Source of the DNA: Stentor roeselii
Taxonomy: Eukaryota; Ciliophora; Heterotrichea; Heterotrichida; Stentoridae
Direction of reading: 5' to 3'
Assembly (NCBI GenBank): GCA_006503475.1
Contig: RSEH01000157.1
Span: 1-64,000 of the forward strand
Length of the DNA stretch: 64,000 nt
Shown here: positions 35,306 through 46,561 of the stretch, one piece after another
Position numbering within the stretch: position 1 is the first letter of the stretch
Layout of the letters: every line of letters starts with the position of its first letter
The notes under the pieces: model-generated
What the model was told of the DNA's origin: nothing
The model's input: the letters and a program-made list of their open reading frames with translations, nothing else
Databases searched by the model: none
Translations under genes and position numbers: made by a program

Positions 35306-37258
35306 ATGAGCAGAGTCTTTCCAATCCTAGAAACAGACAGATACCTTTTATCAGAATCCAGTTACAAAGGAGCCTGGCTACGAGTAAGAGCCCAACTAAG
35401 AGTCTACGGCATAATCATGACCTACCTAAACGCCCGTAGACAAAACCGCAAAAGCACAGTTAGAACAGCTCAAGAAATAAACATAATCGGTTCCTTAAAC
35501 CAAACAATAAACAACCCCTACAACCAAATCGAAGGTCTTTTAGAAGAAACTCCTTATTACATCTTCCACCCCGAAGGTCGAAAGCGAGTGATTTGGAATC
35601 TCTTCGTGGCCTGCCTGCTGCTTTACACAGCAATAGTCATGCCTTTCGTCCTAGCCTTTTACGAGTCAAACGATATGGACGAGTGGGGAATAATCGATAT
35701 AATGTTAGATGTTTTTTTCTTCATCGACTTGATTTTGAACTGTTTTACTGGAATTTATGATAGTGAAGGAAAATTGATTGTTGATTTAAAAGTTATTATT
35801 TGGACTTATGCTAAAGGATGGATGCTTTGGGACCTGGCTGCTTGTTTTCCTTTCGGGTTGATTAATGGTGACCAGTCTGATAGTTACTCTTCGAATGACT
35901 ATAACAATTTAATACGACTTTTAAGACTTCCTCGATTGTACCGGTTGTTTCGAATTACTCGACTTTTTAAGATGTTTAAGCATTATAAGAATAACGAAAT
36001 TATTGAAAAGATTCAAGAGTTTCTTTCGATGAAACATAGTATTATGCGCTTGATTACTACTTCTATCACGATTTTACTTTGTGTTCATATTTTTTCATGC
36101 TTTTGGGTTTATATATCGAAAATTGAAGGGAATAACCCGGATACTTGGATTAGTGTGAATGGGTTTAATGATAAAGATGTGATGTTTCTTTATATTACTT
36201 CTGTTTACTGGGCTATTACAACCTTATGCACTGTAGGTTATGGCGACATCCACCCTTACAGTAACCTGGAAAAGCTTTTTTCAATAGGCTGGATGCTCTT
36301 CGGCGTATATTTCTTATCCTTCGTGATAGGAAGTCTAAGTTCAATGCTAAACAGTATCGACACAAAAGAAAACATTCTAGTTAACAAGCTAGCAATAATC
36401 GACGAGTTCTCCAAAGAAGCAAACCTAAGCAAAACCCTCACATCTCGACTAAGACACGCCTTAAGATACTCAACAGAAAAGACCGGCTTTTCCTGGAGCG
36501 ACAAGCAAAACATTTTCAACGAACTTCCAAAGAACCTAAGATACGAGGTCTCAATGGCGATGCATAAAGGTGCAGCAAAGTCTTTATTCTTCTTTATTAA
36601 GCGAGACCAGGTGGTAATAGCCTCAATAATCCCTTTCTTACAGCCGATTTTCATTCAAGGAACAGAAAACATCTACAAAACTGGAGAATACGCAGAAGAA
36701 ATTTACTTCATTGTAAAAGGAAAAGTCGCTTACACCTATGGAAAAGAAAATATTGAACTTTGGCTTGTTAATAAAGGAGAATATTTCGGGGATATCGAAG
36801 TTTCAATGGAAACTCTTAGAAAAACATCAGCTAAAGCGGTGAGAAATTGTGAATTGCTTATTATGAATAAACAACTTATTTCTGATATTATTGAAGAATA
36901 TCCTCGGGTTTGGGATGAAATCAAACATAAAGCTTTTGAACATGAAAGGAAAACTGCAAAGGCTATCGCGGAAAATGAAGCTTATAATGAATTGAAAAAT
37001 AATAACACCCTGGATAAGTTTGATGTCGGAGAGATTAAAAGAATTGTTGAGAAGAAATTGAGGAATAAACAATATCAACAAGCTTGCAAACAGAGACTTA
37101 TGAAATTTTACAATGCGAATAACTCGGTTGAGGATATTTATGATAAACTTGACTCGGTTTGTACTTTGTTTGCTGAACTTGATACTGAGATGTCGAAAGT
37201 CACGAAATTCTTGAAAAAGAAGCAAGTCTCGACGTCAAAGTTAAAAATTGAAACATAG
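35306..37258 (+). CDS. Voltage-sensor K+ channel with cyclic-nucleotide-binding domain (CNG/HCN/EAG type)
   Basis: 650 residues. Six transmembrane helices lie between about 95 and 350. S4 reads LIRLLRLPRLYRLFRITRLF, with arginines every third residue. The pore loop carries the K+ selectivity filter CTVGYGDI (about 308-315). A C-linker leads to a cyclic-nucleotide-binding-like domain (about 440-560; GEYAEEIYFIVKGKVAYTYG, then GEYFGDIEVS). The tail is helical and charged. Ciliates use many such channels to set membrane potential and ciliary beat. Whether cAMP or cGMP binds is unclear, since the phosphate-binding segment (RKTSAKA) is not canonical. Confidence 0.93.
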   Translation: MSRVFPILETDRYLLSESSYKGAWLRVRAQLRVYGIIMTYLNARRQNRKSTVRTAQEINIIGSLNQTINNPYNQIEGLLEETPYYIFHPEGRKRVIWNLFVACLLLYTAIVMPFVLAFYESNDMDEWGIIDIMLDVFFFIDLILNCFTGIYDSEGKLIVDLKVIIWTYAKGWMLWDLAACFPFGLINGDQSDSYSSNDYNNLIRLLRLPRLYRLFRITRLFKMFKHYKNNEIIEKIQEFLSMKHSIMRLITTSITILLCVHIFSCFWVYISKIEGNNPDTWISVNGFNDKDVMFLYITSVYWAITTLCTVGYGDIHPYSNLEKLFSIGWMLFGVYFLSFVIGSLSSMLNSIDTKENILVNKLAIIDEFSKEANLSKTLTSRLRHALRYSTEKTGFSWSDKQNIFNELPKNLRYEVSMAMHKGAAKSLFFFIKRDQVVIASIIPFLQPIFIQGTENIYKTGEYAEEIYFIVKGKVAYTYGKENIELWLVNKGEYFGDIEVSMETLRKTSAKAVRNCELLIMNKQLISDIIEEYPRVWDEIKHKAFEHERKTAKAIAENEAYNELKNNNTLDKFDVGEIKRIVEKKLRNKQYQQACKQRLMKFYNANNSVEDIYDKLDSVCTLFAELDTEMSKVTKFLKKKQVSTSKLKIET

Positions 37259-37493
37259 ATAAAGTAAATAAAATCTTAGTTAACTGAAACATGACCTCTT
37301 CATCTAGTCAAACCCTTCCTAAGAATTATTCTAATCAATTCATCACTTGCATCAAATTAAACTCACCTTTCAAGTCCTTAATCCCAAATACTAAAAATTC
37401 TTTCATCCTGTTTCAAACTCTCCTTTTACCGTATTTATATAAATCTAAAACAAGGATCTAAAACCCTCCTAAACCGAAAAGTCCATAATAAAA
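37259..37493. other. Intergenic spacer, A+C-rich
   Basis: Spacer between two rightward genes with no gene of its own. It is A+C-rich on the + strand, continuous with the first third of the following gene, showing that the composition block ignores the gene border. Confidence 0.4.
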
Positions 37494-39146
37494 ATGACAG
37501 AAACCGCGAACCAAATCGAGGGTCTCCAACCAACAACATTCTACGAAAACGAGTTGAAAACCTTACTTTCCCAAAACTTTCCACATTACTCAAATACAAA
37601 ACTAGAAGACCTACACAGAAACTCTTTAACAAATGCAGAGCAAGAAGTCACTTCCGTGGAAATTCCAAACTTAATTTCAGTTCTAATTGACTCAAGTTCA
37701 GAAACTCTTTCACAATTATCTAAAAGAATAATGGAAAAACTACCTGAGTTCCACAGCAGCTTTTTATTCACTTCTGAAGAAATCGCGTCAATTATCCATA
37801 AAATTTCAGTGAGAAAGAACTACGGTCGCAGAAGTAAAAACATTTATGAGGATAAAGAACCTGTTTTTCTATTTTGTTGGGAACTTTTCGAGTATAAACA
37901 ACCTGGATTCATTCTTAGAGAAAGAACACTTGTTGGAAATCTTGTTAAATCTCTTGATAAGCTTATACTTGAAATGGCAAAAGAAAGTCCAAAAGGTCTT
38001 CAAGATCTTTTTTCAGCTTATAATAAAGCCAATTACGCTTTTAATAAATTTAAAACTGAACAGACGGAAAATAAGAGAAAAAAACAGGAAACTTCTGAGG
38101 AAAAAGAAAGACGTGCACAGGAAAAAATTTTAAAAAAAGTAGAAAAAATGAAGAAATTGGAAGAAATTTCAAGGATTAAGGAAGAAAATAATAAAAAAAA
38201 GGAAGAAGATAAGAAAAGAATTGAAGATGAAAAAAGAAAAATTGAAGAAGAACGTAAAAAAAATGATGAAGAGAAAAAAAAAGCGAAAGAAGAAAAAAAA
38301 CGTGAAGAAGACCTGAAGAAAAAAGAGCAGGATCCAAAGAAAAAGAGTGAAAATCAAAGTTCTTCACTTACTATCGACATGTTATTCCAAAGAACCTCTT
38401 CAAAGCCTGCTGAAAAATCACTATCTTCTGAAACTAAAGGAGAAGTTTCATCATCTCCTTGCATATCCCGTCAAAACATTTTCATCTATTTCTCTGACAG
38501 TCACCTAAAGCCTTACTTCACAGGCAAGGCCGAGTCCAACTTGCAAAAAGAGTCCAGGTCAATATTTTCAAAGTTCGAAAGCATCGACTACAACAAAGAC
38601 TCAGAAGAAGAATACGAAGAAAACAACGGAGAAGACCTTCACAGCAGAGACTCCGACGAAGAAGAAGAGTCTTTCAGCTCTTCTGAACTGGAAAACTTTA
38701 AAAAATTCATCGTTGACGACGGTCACTTGTCTGAAGAGGAAAAATTAGAAAATGAAGAAGTTGCCATCAACTCACTTTGGATGAATACAGAATTAAAAGA
38801 AATGAAAATTCTTGAAAATAATGATTTTTTACTTGAAAATTGCAGGGTTCAGTCAATCACTTCAGAAAAAATTCCGATAAAAGTACCTGAAAAGATCTGT
38901 AAAATCGTAAAAGAAGTAAAACCACAGAAAATCCTTGTCACTGAAAATAATCAAAAAGAAATTTTAGAAATTGCTGAAGGTAAGTTCAATAAGGATGAAA
39001 TTATTGCGGCTGTTGTTTTGAAGTACCCGAATATATCAAAAGCTGGAGTAAAAAATTTGATTAAAGAAAAAATGTTTAAGAGAAAAGATGGGCCTAGGGT
39101 TTATTCAGTTAAACGTGAAACTGAGAAAGTGAGAATCGATGATTAG
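37494..39146 (+). CDS. CHAF1A: Chromatin assembly factor 1 large subunit (CAF-1 p150)
   Basis: 550 residues. A long KER-type stretch of Lys/Glu/Arg (about 185-285) fits the DNA-binding helix of p150. The next domain (about 325-420) contains FSDSHLKPYFTGK, then FESIDYNKDSEEEYEENNGE and SSELENFKKFIVDDGHLSEE, the characteristic tryptophan-poor acidic block that engages p60 and histones. The C-terminus (about 495-545; FNKDEIIAAVVLKYPNISKA) matches the winged-helix domain. No clear PIP box is seen at the N-terminus. CAF-1 deposits H3-H4 behind replication forks. Confidence 0.85.
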   Translation: MTETANQIEGLQPTTFYENELKTLLSQNFPHYSNTKLEDLHRNSLTNAEQEVTSVEIPNLISVLIDSSSETLSQLSKRIMEKLPEFHSSFLFTSEEIASIIHKISVRKNYGRRSKNIYEDKEPVFLFCWELFEYKQPGFILRERTLVGNLVKSLDKLILEMAKESPKGLQDLFSAYNKANYAFNKFKTEQTENKRKKQETSEEKERRAQEKILKKVEKMKKLEEISRIKEENNKKKEEDKKRIEDEKRKIEEERKKNDEEKKKAKEEKKREEDLKKKEQDPKKKSENQSSSLTIDMLFQRTSSKPAEKSLSSETKGEVSSSPCISRQNIFIYFSDSHLKPYFTGKAESNLQKESRSIFSKFESIDYNKDSEEEYEENNGEDLHSRDSDEEEESFSSSELENFKKFIVDDGHLSEEEKLENEEVAINSLWMNTELKEMKILENNDFLLENCRVQSITSEKIPIKVPEKICKIVKEVKPQKILVTENNQKEILEIAEGKFNKDEIIAAVVLKYPNISKAGVKNLIKEKMFKRKDGPRVYSVKRETEKVRIDD

Positions 39147-39319
39147 ATGGAATTATTCAAGACTTAGATATTTTAATAAATGTTGCTTTGAAGATAATCA
39201 TTTCTCTATTGTTAAGATCTTCAATAATCTTTTGAAATCTCTTCTCATTTAACTAAAAGTTAAATCTATACCACCAAATTCATTAAAACTCACTCAAAAC
39301 AAATAATCCTTCCTAAATC

Positions 39320-40288
39320 ATGCATCAAGACCTTGGATTCAAGCCTTCCCCACTCCTCGAAAAAGTCCTTCAAGAAAAACTCCCTAAACTTGCGCCAGAA
39401 GCTCTTCAAGCAGTGATAAAAAGAGCTCGAAACCTGACACGTCTAACGCAGCCATCAGGCTGCGCCCAAAACTTAAAGGCAGAATTTCAAGACCCAGAAA
39501 AAGCTCTTGAATACAGTAAAAGAAAAAATCAGTTATTCGAGACTTACTTAAAAACTGAGATAAACAAACTTCACTTCAAAGAATCTCTTTCAATGCGACC
39601 AGAGCCTTCAGTTTTTTCTAAGTCCTGCCAACCTTCTCCAACAAAACTTTCAGTAAAACCTTCAAAATCACTGGAAATTTCTCCAAGTCTTCGAAATCCA
39701 AGAAAAGCGAAAAGTTTTTGTTCATCTCTTCGAAATAAGCCAAGGAATAGTTTAGAGTCTTTTATTGAAGTTGCTTTGAATAAAGAACAGTTGGTCCTTC
39801 CTCCATTGGTCAAGTCAGTTCCTATTCACTTAGACCCTCAGTTTGCCTTTCCAAAGAAAGACTCTGCACAAGAAGCTGAAAAAATAGAAAAAGTTAAAAG
39901 TTTGAGAATGAAAAGTTTAAATTTTGTTGACTTGCGATGTCGGAATTTTCGACCTGAATGTAAAAGTGACGCTTATGAAATAGCATTGATGCAGGACTTG
40001 AGAAGGAAACAAGATGAAAAATTTGGAGTTTATGTTGAAGACTTGGCAGATTGTCTTAAACTTGCAAATGACCAGGCAAGTCTTGAGGCTTCTTTGATCA
40101 ACAAGAGCCACAACAGGAGACTTAATGAAGAGTTCTTGAGTGAACTCGCTGTATTGAAGGAAGGTCTTTTAGATGTGACAAAAGACGCGATAGACTACGG
40201 CGGGAAAAAGATCTGGAGGTACAAAAACACCTTATTTTTAGCGAAAACTGACAGGGTAATCAATTCTGTGCCGACAACACGGAAATAA
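39320..40288 (+). CDS. Hypothetical protein
   Basis: 322 residues. An N-terminal helical region (MHQDLGFKPSPLLEKVLQEK, then APEALQAVIKRARNL) precedes a disordered Ser/Pro/Lys-rich middle and a helical C-terminal part with DVTKDAIDYGGKKIWRYKNT. It carries no motif I recognise. It lies between the CAF-1 and heat-shock-factor genes in the same direction. Confidence 0.6.
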   Translation: MHQDLGFKPSPLLEKVLQEKLPKLAPEALQAVIKRARNLTRLTQPSGCAQNLKAEFQDPEKALEYSKRKNQLFETYLKTEINKLHFKESLSMRPEPSVFSKSCQPSPTKLSVKPSKSLEISPSLRNPRKAKSFCSSLRNKPRNSLESFIEVALNKEQLVLPPLVKSVPIHLDPQFAFPKKDSAQEAEKIEKVKSLRMKSLNFVDLRCRNFRPECKSDAYEIALMQDLRRKQDEKFGVYVEDLADCLKLANDQASLEASLINKSHNRRLNEEFLSELAVLKEGLLDVTKDAIDYGGKKIWRYKNTLFLAKTDRVINSVPTTRK

Positions 40289-40361
40289 TAATAATATTTT
40301 ATACTATATCTTTTCAGAACTCGTGGAAAAACAATGGCTGGAATTTAGTTTAATAGTTCTA

Positions 40362-41012
40362 ATGGAAGCCTCTGATAGTCAAACCACCGAAAAAGTCAAA
40401 AAGCCGAACAAGTTTCTTCTAAGGACTTACAAGATGGTCAGTGAGACCAAAAACCACCCTTTTGTCTCCTGGACACCTGATGGAGACTCACTTCTCATCA
40501 AAGACGTCGACGGCTTCACATCGAAAGTTCTTCCGAAATTCTTCAAGCATAAAAACTTTTCAAGTTTTATCAGACAGTTAAACATGTATGATTTCTCGAA
40601 AAACAAGGAAACTGATGAATTTATTTACTCACATCCTCACTTTCGCAAGGGAAATAGAGTGAATTTAGGAAAAATTCAAAGGAAACTTGTGGAAAAAAAT
40701 AGTAAAAATTCACCTGATGAAGACTTGCAGGATAAACTTTTGTCGATTGGGAATAGACAAAAGAATCTTATGCAAAAAATCGAGGTTTTGAAGAATAATT
40801 ATGAGGAAGTCGCTGTTCATAATCAGGAATTGTTGGCTCAGATTCATGAAAGTAAGAGAAGAGAGAAGAATATTCATGAGGTTTTGATGAAGTTTTCCAA
40901 TCAGTTTAAAGAAATACCTGCTTTTTTACAGAAGTTTTACCTTGAGCAGAATAAAGAGATTGTTGTACCTGTTCCTGTCCCTTTATCACATTACTTGTTA
41001 ACTCGTCAGTAA
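40362..41012 (+). CDS. HSF: Heat shock transcription factor
   Basis: 216 residues from the ATG at 40362 (MEASDSQTTEKVKKPNKFLL); the frame is open a little further upstream without ATG. The HSF DNA-binding domain spans about 15-110 with FVSWTPDGDSLLIKD, PKFFKHKNFSSFIRQLNMYD and FIYSHPHFRKGN. It is followed by the HR-A/B trimerisation coiled coil (about 125-190). It has a very short C-terminus, so an activation domain and HR-C region are missing or reduced. It should bind heat shock elements as a trimer. Confidence 0.93.
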   Translation: MEASDSQTTEKVKKPNKFLLRTYKMVSETKNHPFVSWTPDGDSLLIKDVDGFTSKVLPKFFKHKNFSSFIRQLNMYDFSKNKETDEFIYSHPHFRKGNRVNLGKIQRKLVEKNSKNSPDEDLQDKLLSIGNRQKNLMQKIEVLKNNYEEVAVHNQELLAQIHESKRREKNIHEVLMKFSNQFKEIPAFLQKFYLEQNKEIVVPVPVPLSHYLLTRQ

Positions 41013-41430
41013 AATTTAAATAGTAAAAATTTGTTTTTAGTCTCTTTTTGGAAAAACTTTGGGAGTGTTGAGGTTGTGGGAGTTAATTAAGAATTCGATG
41101 AATTAATTGGAAATATTACTGAAATTAAAGATTTTTTTTATTAAAATAGGAAAATTATGAGATTTTTCGAGATTTCTTATTGGGTGTTGTTTGTGATTTG
41201 GTTACTTTGTATTAAGGAGAATTATAGTTATTTACTTGTTATCAAGAGGTATTTTTAGGAAAACTTTATGATAATCTGTGAACCTGATCAAAACAATTTT
41301 TAATTAATATTTTGATGATCATTCTTTAAGGTGTTTTAAGTTTGAACCTTTAATTGTTTTAAACAACATGAGATAAATACTAGAAATACCAGATAAATTT
41401 ATATGTATTATTCATTAATTAAAACTTAAA
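41013..41430. other. Intergenic stretch between convergent genes
   Basis: AT-rich sequence between the end of the HSF gene and the end of the surface-protein gene. G+T-rich to about 41260, then A+C-rich. No gene or repeat is evident. Confidence 0.5.
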
Positions 41431-44400
41431 CTAACTATTCTTCTTAAAATTCTTCTTTACCAAATCCATCAACTTTATTGCAAAACTCATCAAACAAATC
41501 ACATACTGAAACATCAGTCCTCCAATCAGAATACTTGTAAAGCATATATCAAAAATAAAATCGTCTATTGAAAGTCCAAAGAAATTTCTTCCCAATATCA
41601 AAATAAATACCAAAAGCAACATAAACTCAGTCACAATATTAGAAATCATCACAATTTTTACTTTAAAAGGCCTGTACTTTGCAAGATAAATAAAAATACA
41701 GAAACTCGATCCAAGGTTCAAAGATCTCTGAATAATTTCAAACTCACTTAAATATATTTGACTAAAAGTGAAAATAATTCTTCTTATTCCCAGGAAAACA
41801 TTGAATAAAATATAAGAAAACCCTTTTTCATGATGAAACTCTTGAAACAATGACCCATATTTGGAAAGATAATTCGAATCATTTGATTTTATCAGGAAAA
41901 AATTAACCCAAAGTTTGATTAGAATGATTGCTGGTCCAGATATAAATATCACCTAAATATATTTTACTATGAACATAAATGAAAAGGACTTATTTATCGC
42001 AGCCGCAAAATTCAAGTTGCTTATTTTCGATTCAAAATTGATAATTGAGTAAATTCCAAGAATTAAGTGACTTTGAAGAAAAAACCTGATAAAAAAAGAG
42101 TATCGATAATTTTTCAATAGATCTTTAACTTTTTGTTTTAAATTTTCTGGAATAATCTTAGACAAAAGATAAACAAAAGGAAATAAAATCATCAAAACAA
42201 AGAAAATAGTAAGGTCAGGACCAATGTTGATCCAAACATTAGAAGTTTCAATCCCTATTTTTCTAGCTTGTTCAAATGGAATATCTGAACAATTCGGATT
42301 CAAGAATAATTCAGGCAAATTCACAGAATTAAACTTTCCTAAAGCTTTACAAAACTTGTAAGCCACTGGTGTTAAAGGTTTTCGGCTTAGAGGTAAAAAG
42401 TAAATTATTTGTATCGTATTCATCAGAACCCATCCAGATGAAGGGTTTGAAAAAATTGCAAAGAAAAATGCGATGATGTTACAAATTTGTCCTCCGGATT
42501 CAACTTTATTTAAAACTTCTTTTAAAACTTGGGGAATTATTTCAACTTCATAGAAATTTAGGTAAAAAGTGTGATTTTCTAGTGTTTTATTTGTTAGACT
42601 TTGGATGTTTTTGTCAATTATCAGTTCAAATTTTGTATTGTTCTGGACACTACTTTTGAAATCAAAGGAAATAATTGATGAACTTTTTGTTTTCTGAGTG
42701 ACAGTAAATGAATAATCTTTTATAATAGTTTTTATCAAAAATGATGATGAATCAAAATTTCCTTGTAAATCTTCACTGAACTGTAAGTAAAGATCATTGA
42801 TTTGATTTAAATTTATTTTAAGTTTTAAGTATTCTTTTTCACATTTATTTGAAACTTTGGTATACCCTAAGGGACAAAGACATTCATTATCTTGAATTTT
42901 ATTTTCATCTAAATCACAAATTTTAGAGCAACTTCCAGAAATTAAAGAAAATCCTAAGATACAATCAGAGCATTCAATTATATTTTTAGATTTATTTAGG
43001 TTGCAATTCAAGCAAGATTTTGAACATGATAAACAAGTTTCACTATCATTGTGATAGAAACCTTGATTACATCTGCATCTTTTATCAGGTTTTAAACTCA
43101 TATTGTTGTCTTTGCAGGTAAGACATGAAATATTGTTTTGACATGTTTCACACTCATTTAAACACTTGAAGCATTTCATATTTTCAGTGAAATATCCTTG
43201 TGGGCATATACAGTCTCCATTTACTAATTGAAAGCCTTCTAAACATATACATATTCCATTCATAATCTCATAGTTTTTTGTAAGACAGTCAGTGCAAAAG
43301 GTTGAAGAATTGCATGGTTTGCATAGATCTTGGCAAGGAATACATGAGTTTAAATATTCATGATAATTCTTCGAACATTTACATCCTCCATCTGATACAA
43401 TCATTAATTCATCTTTGCACGATAAACATTTACCAAGTTTGTTACATTCTAAGCATTCACTTTCACATGCAATGCAAGTCCCACTGCTATTAAAAAATCC
43501 TTGCTTACACTTACAAACAGAACCTGAATTAACAATAGCATTTGTATCAAGGCATTCAATACAAGTCAAAGAATTATTGCAAGTCTTGCATTGTGGAGGA
43601 CATTCTTTGCAATTTGAACTTGACCCTAGCAATGCAGAATCATTGTAAAATCCAGAGTTGCATATGCATCCAATAGTTTCGCTAGGACTCGAATTTATAT
43701 CCTTGCATGATAAACACTTTTCTGACTTATTACATTCTAAGCATTCACTTTCGCATGCAATGCAAGTCCCGCTGTTATTATAAAACCCTCGCTTGCACTT
43801 ACAAACAGAACCTGCATCAACAAAAGCATTTATATCAAGGCATTCAATACAAGTCGAAGAATTATTGCAAGTCTTGCATTGAGTAGGACACACTTTGCAA
43901 TTTGAACTCGACCCTAACAATGCAGATTCATTGTAATATCCAGAGTTGCATTTACATCCAATATTTTCGCTAGGACTTGAATTTATATCTTTGCATGATA
44001 AACATTTTTCTGACTTATTACATTCTAAACATTCACTTTCACATGCGATACAAGTCCAATTGCTATTATAAAACCCTTGCTTACACTTACAAATAGAGCT
44101 TGCATCAACAAAAGCATTTGTATCAAGGCATTCAATACAAGTCGAAGAATTATTGCAAGTCTTGCATTGAGGAGGACACATTTTGCAATTTGAACTCGAC
44201 CCTAGCAATGCAGATTCATTGTAATATCCAGAGTTGCATTTACATCCAATATTTTCGCTAGGACTCGAATTTATATCTTTGCATGATAAGCAAGTGTAAT
44301 AATCTTTACAGGTGACACATTCTGAGTAGCATACAGGATCTTGACAATAAGTCGAATTTCCTGAAGACCCACAAATACAGTATTTTGAAGTACTGTTAAA

Positions 44401-45294
44401 AAAGCTACTGTTAAATAAACAGTTAAGAGGTTCGAGGCAAGATATCTCGTTGGTGCATCCGTAATTACAACTACAAATTGAATTATTAGCACTTTGCGAT
44501 TGATTTGATTTCAAAGCCAAACAGTATATATTAGAAGATTCAATGAACCCTGTTTGACAAGGACTTGCACATGGGTTAGCAAGGCAGGTATATGAAGTTA
44601 CTGATGATGAGTAAAGAGTCGAAATATCAATCTCTGAATTCATTATGAAAAATCGATACATAAAATATTTCATACTAGCTCCTGATTGGCTTGATGTCAT
44701 TCCAAGCTGAGATTTAAGACTTAATCCTACTTCTGAATATGCGAATGGTAGATAATTTATTTTTATCAATCCTCCAGTACTCGAAAATGTAATTTTCTTA
44801 ATATTTATAGAAAACAATACTATTTCCCAAATATTATTCACGTTCTTGAAAGTTGGAAGTGATGAAATACTGAAGGGAGCGCATAAAGTAGTTATTCCGC
44901 AGTAATATTTTAAACTATGATCAGTATTTTTGTATATTGTGAGCCTATTGTTGAAATTTGATGAATAATAACGACGATATAAAGGAACTTGATTTGGTTG
45001 TTGCTCAACAATGAAAAACCACAAAACAACGCTAAAAGGAGATATCAATGTAAAGTTTTTTGTGATAAGATTATTGGGTGGAAGAGTGACTCTATCGTGA
45101 TCTATTGAAAAGTAAATTCCTCTGTCTGAGTATCGAACATCATTGGCTGTGTTAGTACTCGAGTCTCCATTCACCGCGTGGAGGCCATTCCCTGAGTAAT
45201 CATAAAAGACCTGCCCGATATTATTAGAAAATCGGTAGTCTATTAAAGAACCTAAGCAAAAGAAAAGTATCACAATGGCCAAAAGCTTCTTCAT
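41431..45294 (-). CDS. Cysteine-rich (furin/EGF-like) surface protein with multi-pass membrane tail; one 15-nt intron
   Basis: 1282 residues after removal of the intron at 41953-41967 (GTAAAATATATTTAG). A signal peptide (about 1-16) precedes a LamG/concanavalin-like N-terminal domain (about 20-235; DYSGNGLHAVNGD) and roughly 550 residues of cysteine-rich repeats of the furin/GFR type (CKTCNNSSTCIECLD, CKCKQGFYN). Next comes a beta-rich juxtamembrane part, then several membrane helices to the end, with EKGFSYILFNVFLGIRRIIF. Ciliates have large families with this design; ligand and function are unknown. A broken paralogue lies at 56488-60039 and a 3' relic near 46.2 kb. Confidence 0.85.
43415..44279. 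repeat. 288-bp tandem repeats inside the surface-protein gene
   Basis: The same point in the unit recurs at 43415, 43703, 43991 and 44279 on the + strand, exactly 288 nt apart (96 residues per unit). Neighbouring units are nearly identical at the DNA level, pointing to recent expansion or homogenisation. Each unit encodes one block of cysteine-rich sub-repeats. Confidence 0.85.
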
Positions 45295-46149
45295 ATTATA
45301 ATCATTTTCTCAAGAATTTGAATTAAATTACTAAAAGTGAATGATTTAAGTAGACAAAAATCATATGAAAGATAAAAGTTTAATTTCTGATTTGAATTGA
45401 TTGTCTGAGGCATGAGAAATATAATTTTGAAAAAAATACAGAGAAAAAATTAATTCGCCAGGTATATATTTTAAAATTATTACAGAAAAATGTATTTTTT
45501 TAGATGTGAATTGTTGATATTTTTTAATTTAGGTTGATTTCAAGTCTTAGTGATTGAATAATTTGTTTTATTAGTTCAGTAAGATTAATATCTCTTTCAA
45601 AATTACAAAAAATTATAAATTTCTTCATGATAGACTGATTTCACAAAATATCTTGAGATTTGATATCTTTTATCAATATCTGACCCTTGATTTGATACTA
45701 TTGTGTTAAGAGTAGTTTAACTTTTAGTGAGAATTGAAGGTATTGAAGGAATTTAATTTACTAAAACTTTAAAGGGCTTGCTGTTATCTAGGATAATGGT
45801 AACGTAGGATATGCTGAGGGTTGGCTATTTTAAAGCATTATCAGTAAGTAAAATTCAAAAGGTTGAACAGATAAATATTAATATATGATTTGATATGAAT
45901 TTTACGGGACTAGTAATTAACTAAAGTATATCTTAGGTATTTAAAATATTTCAAAGTTTGACAACTAAATGAATATGTATCAATAGTTGGAGATCTAAGA
46001 ATTTGATTGAGTTTAACAGAAAATGAATTCACCTATAGGCACAGAAGTTACTAGACCTAATTATGAACTTTTGAAAAATAATTTTGTACTAATTGATGGA
46101 TAAAGAATCTCTTATTGATTAACTTAACAAATCAATTATTAAACTTATA

Positions 46150-46335
46150 ACTAATTACTCTTTTCTAATATTTTCTTCAACTTTATTCCAAAACTAATTA
46201 AGCAGACCACAACTAAAATATAAATCCTCCGATCAGAAAACTAGTCAAACACATGTAAAATATAAAATCATCTTTTAAAAATTCGAATAAATTTCTTTCC
46301 AGTATCAGAGAAAATACCAACAAGAAGATAATTTT
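46150..46335 (-). pseudogene. 3'-end relic of the cysteine-rich surface protein gene
   Basis: Read on the minus strand, this segment resembles the last part of the 41431 and 56488 genes: FEFLKDDFIFYMCLTSFLIG is readable and corresponds to FEFLKDDSIFNMCFTSFLIG in the 56 kb copy, followed by stops and then sequence like the family's C-terminal end. Nothing further upstream is clearly alignable by eye. It is best explained as the remnant of a former tandem copy directly upstream of the intact gene. Confidence 0.7.
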
Positions 46336-46561
46336 AACATTTTACAGACTTTGATAATCTTTATAATAAGGTAATGATAAATTCATTTCTTTTGATAAAA
46401 AAATTTATTGACTTATTTTTATTACTTTTTACCTCCATATAATAAACTACTGTAGTTACTTTCACAATCTAGGAAAATTCAATAAACCCTTGGAGTTTGA
46501 TCTCAGAAATAATTTCTCTAGCTACAGATAAGTTTTTGTTTTCTGTAAGAGGTTATAGTGC

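Noticed and set aside
38169-38367. Phenylalanine-rich membrane-like frames on the minus strand
   Set aside because: They are the antisense of the Lys/Glu-rich KER region of the CAF-1 gene.
43302-43648. His/Leu-rich frames on the plus strand
   Set aside because: Antisense of the cysteine-rich repeats; open only because of the repeat composition.
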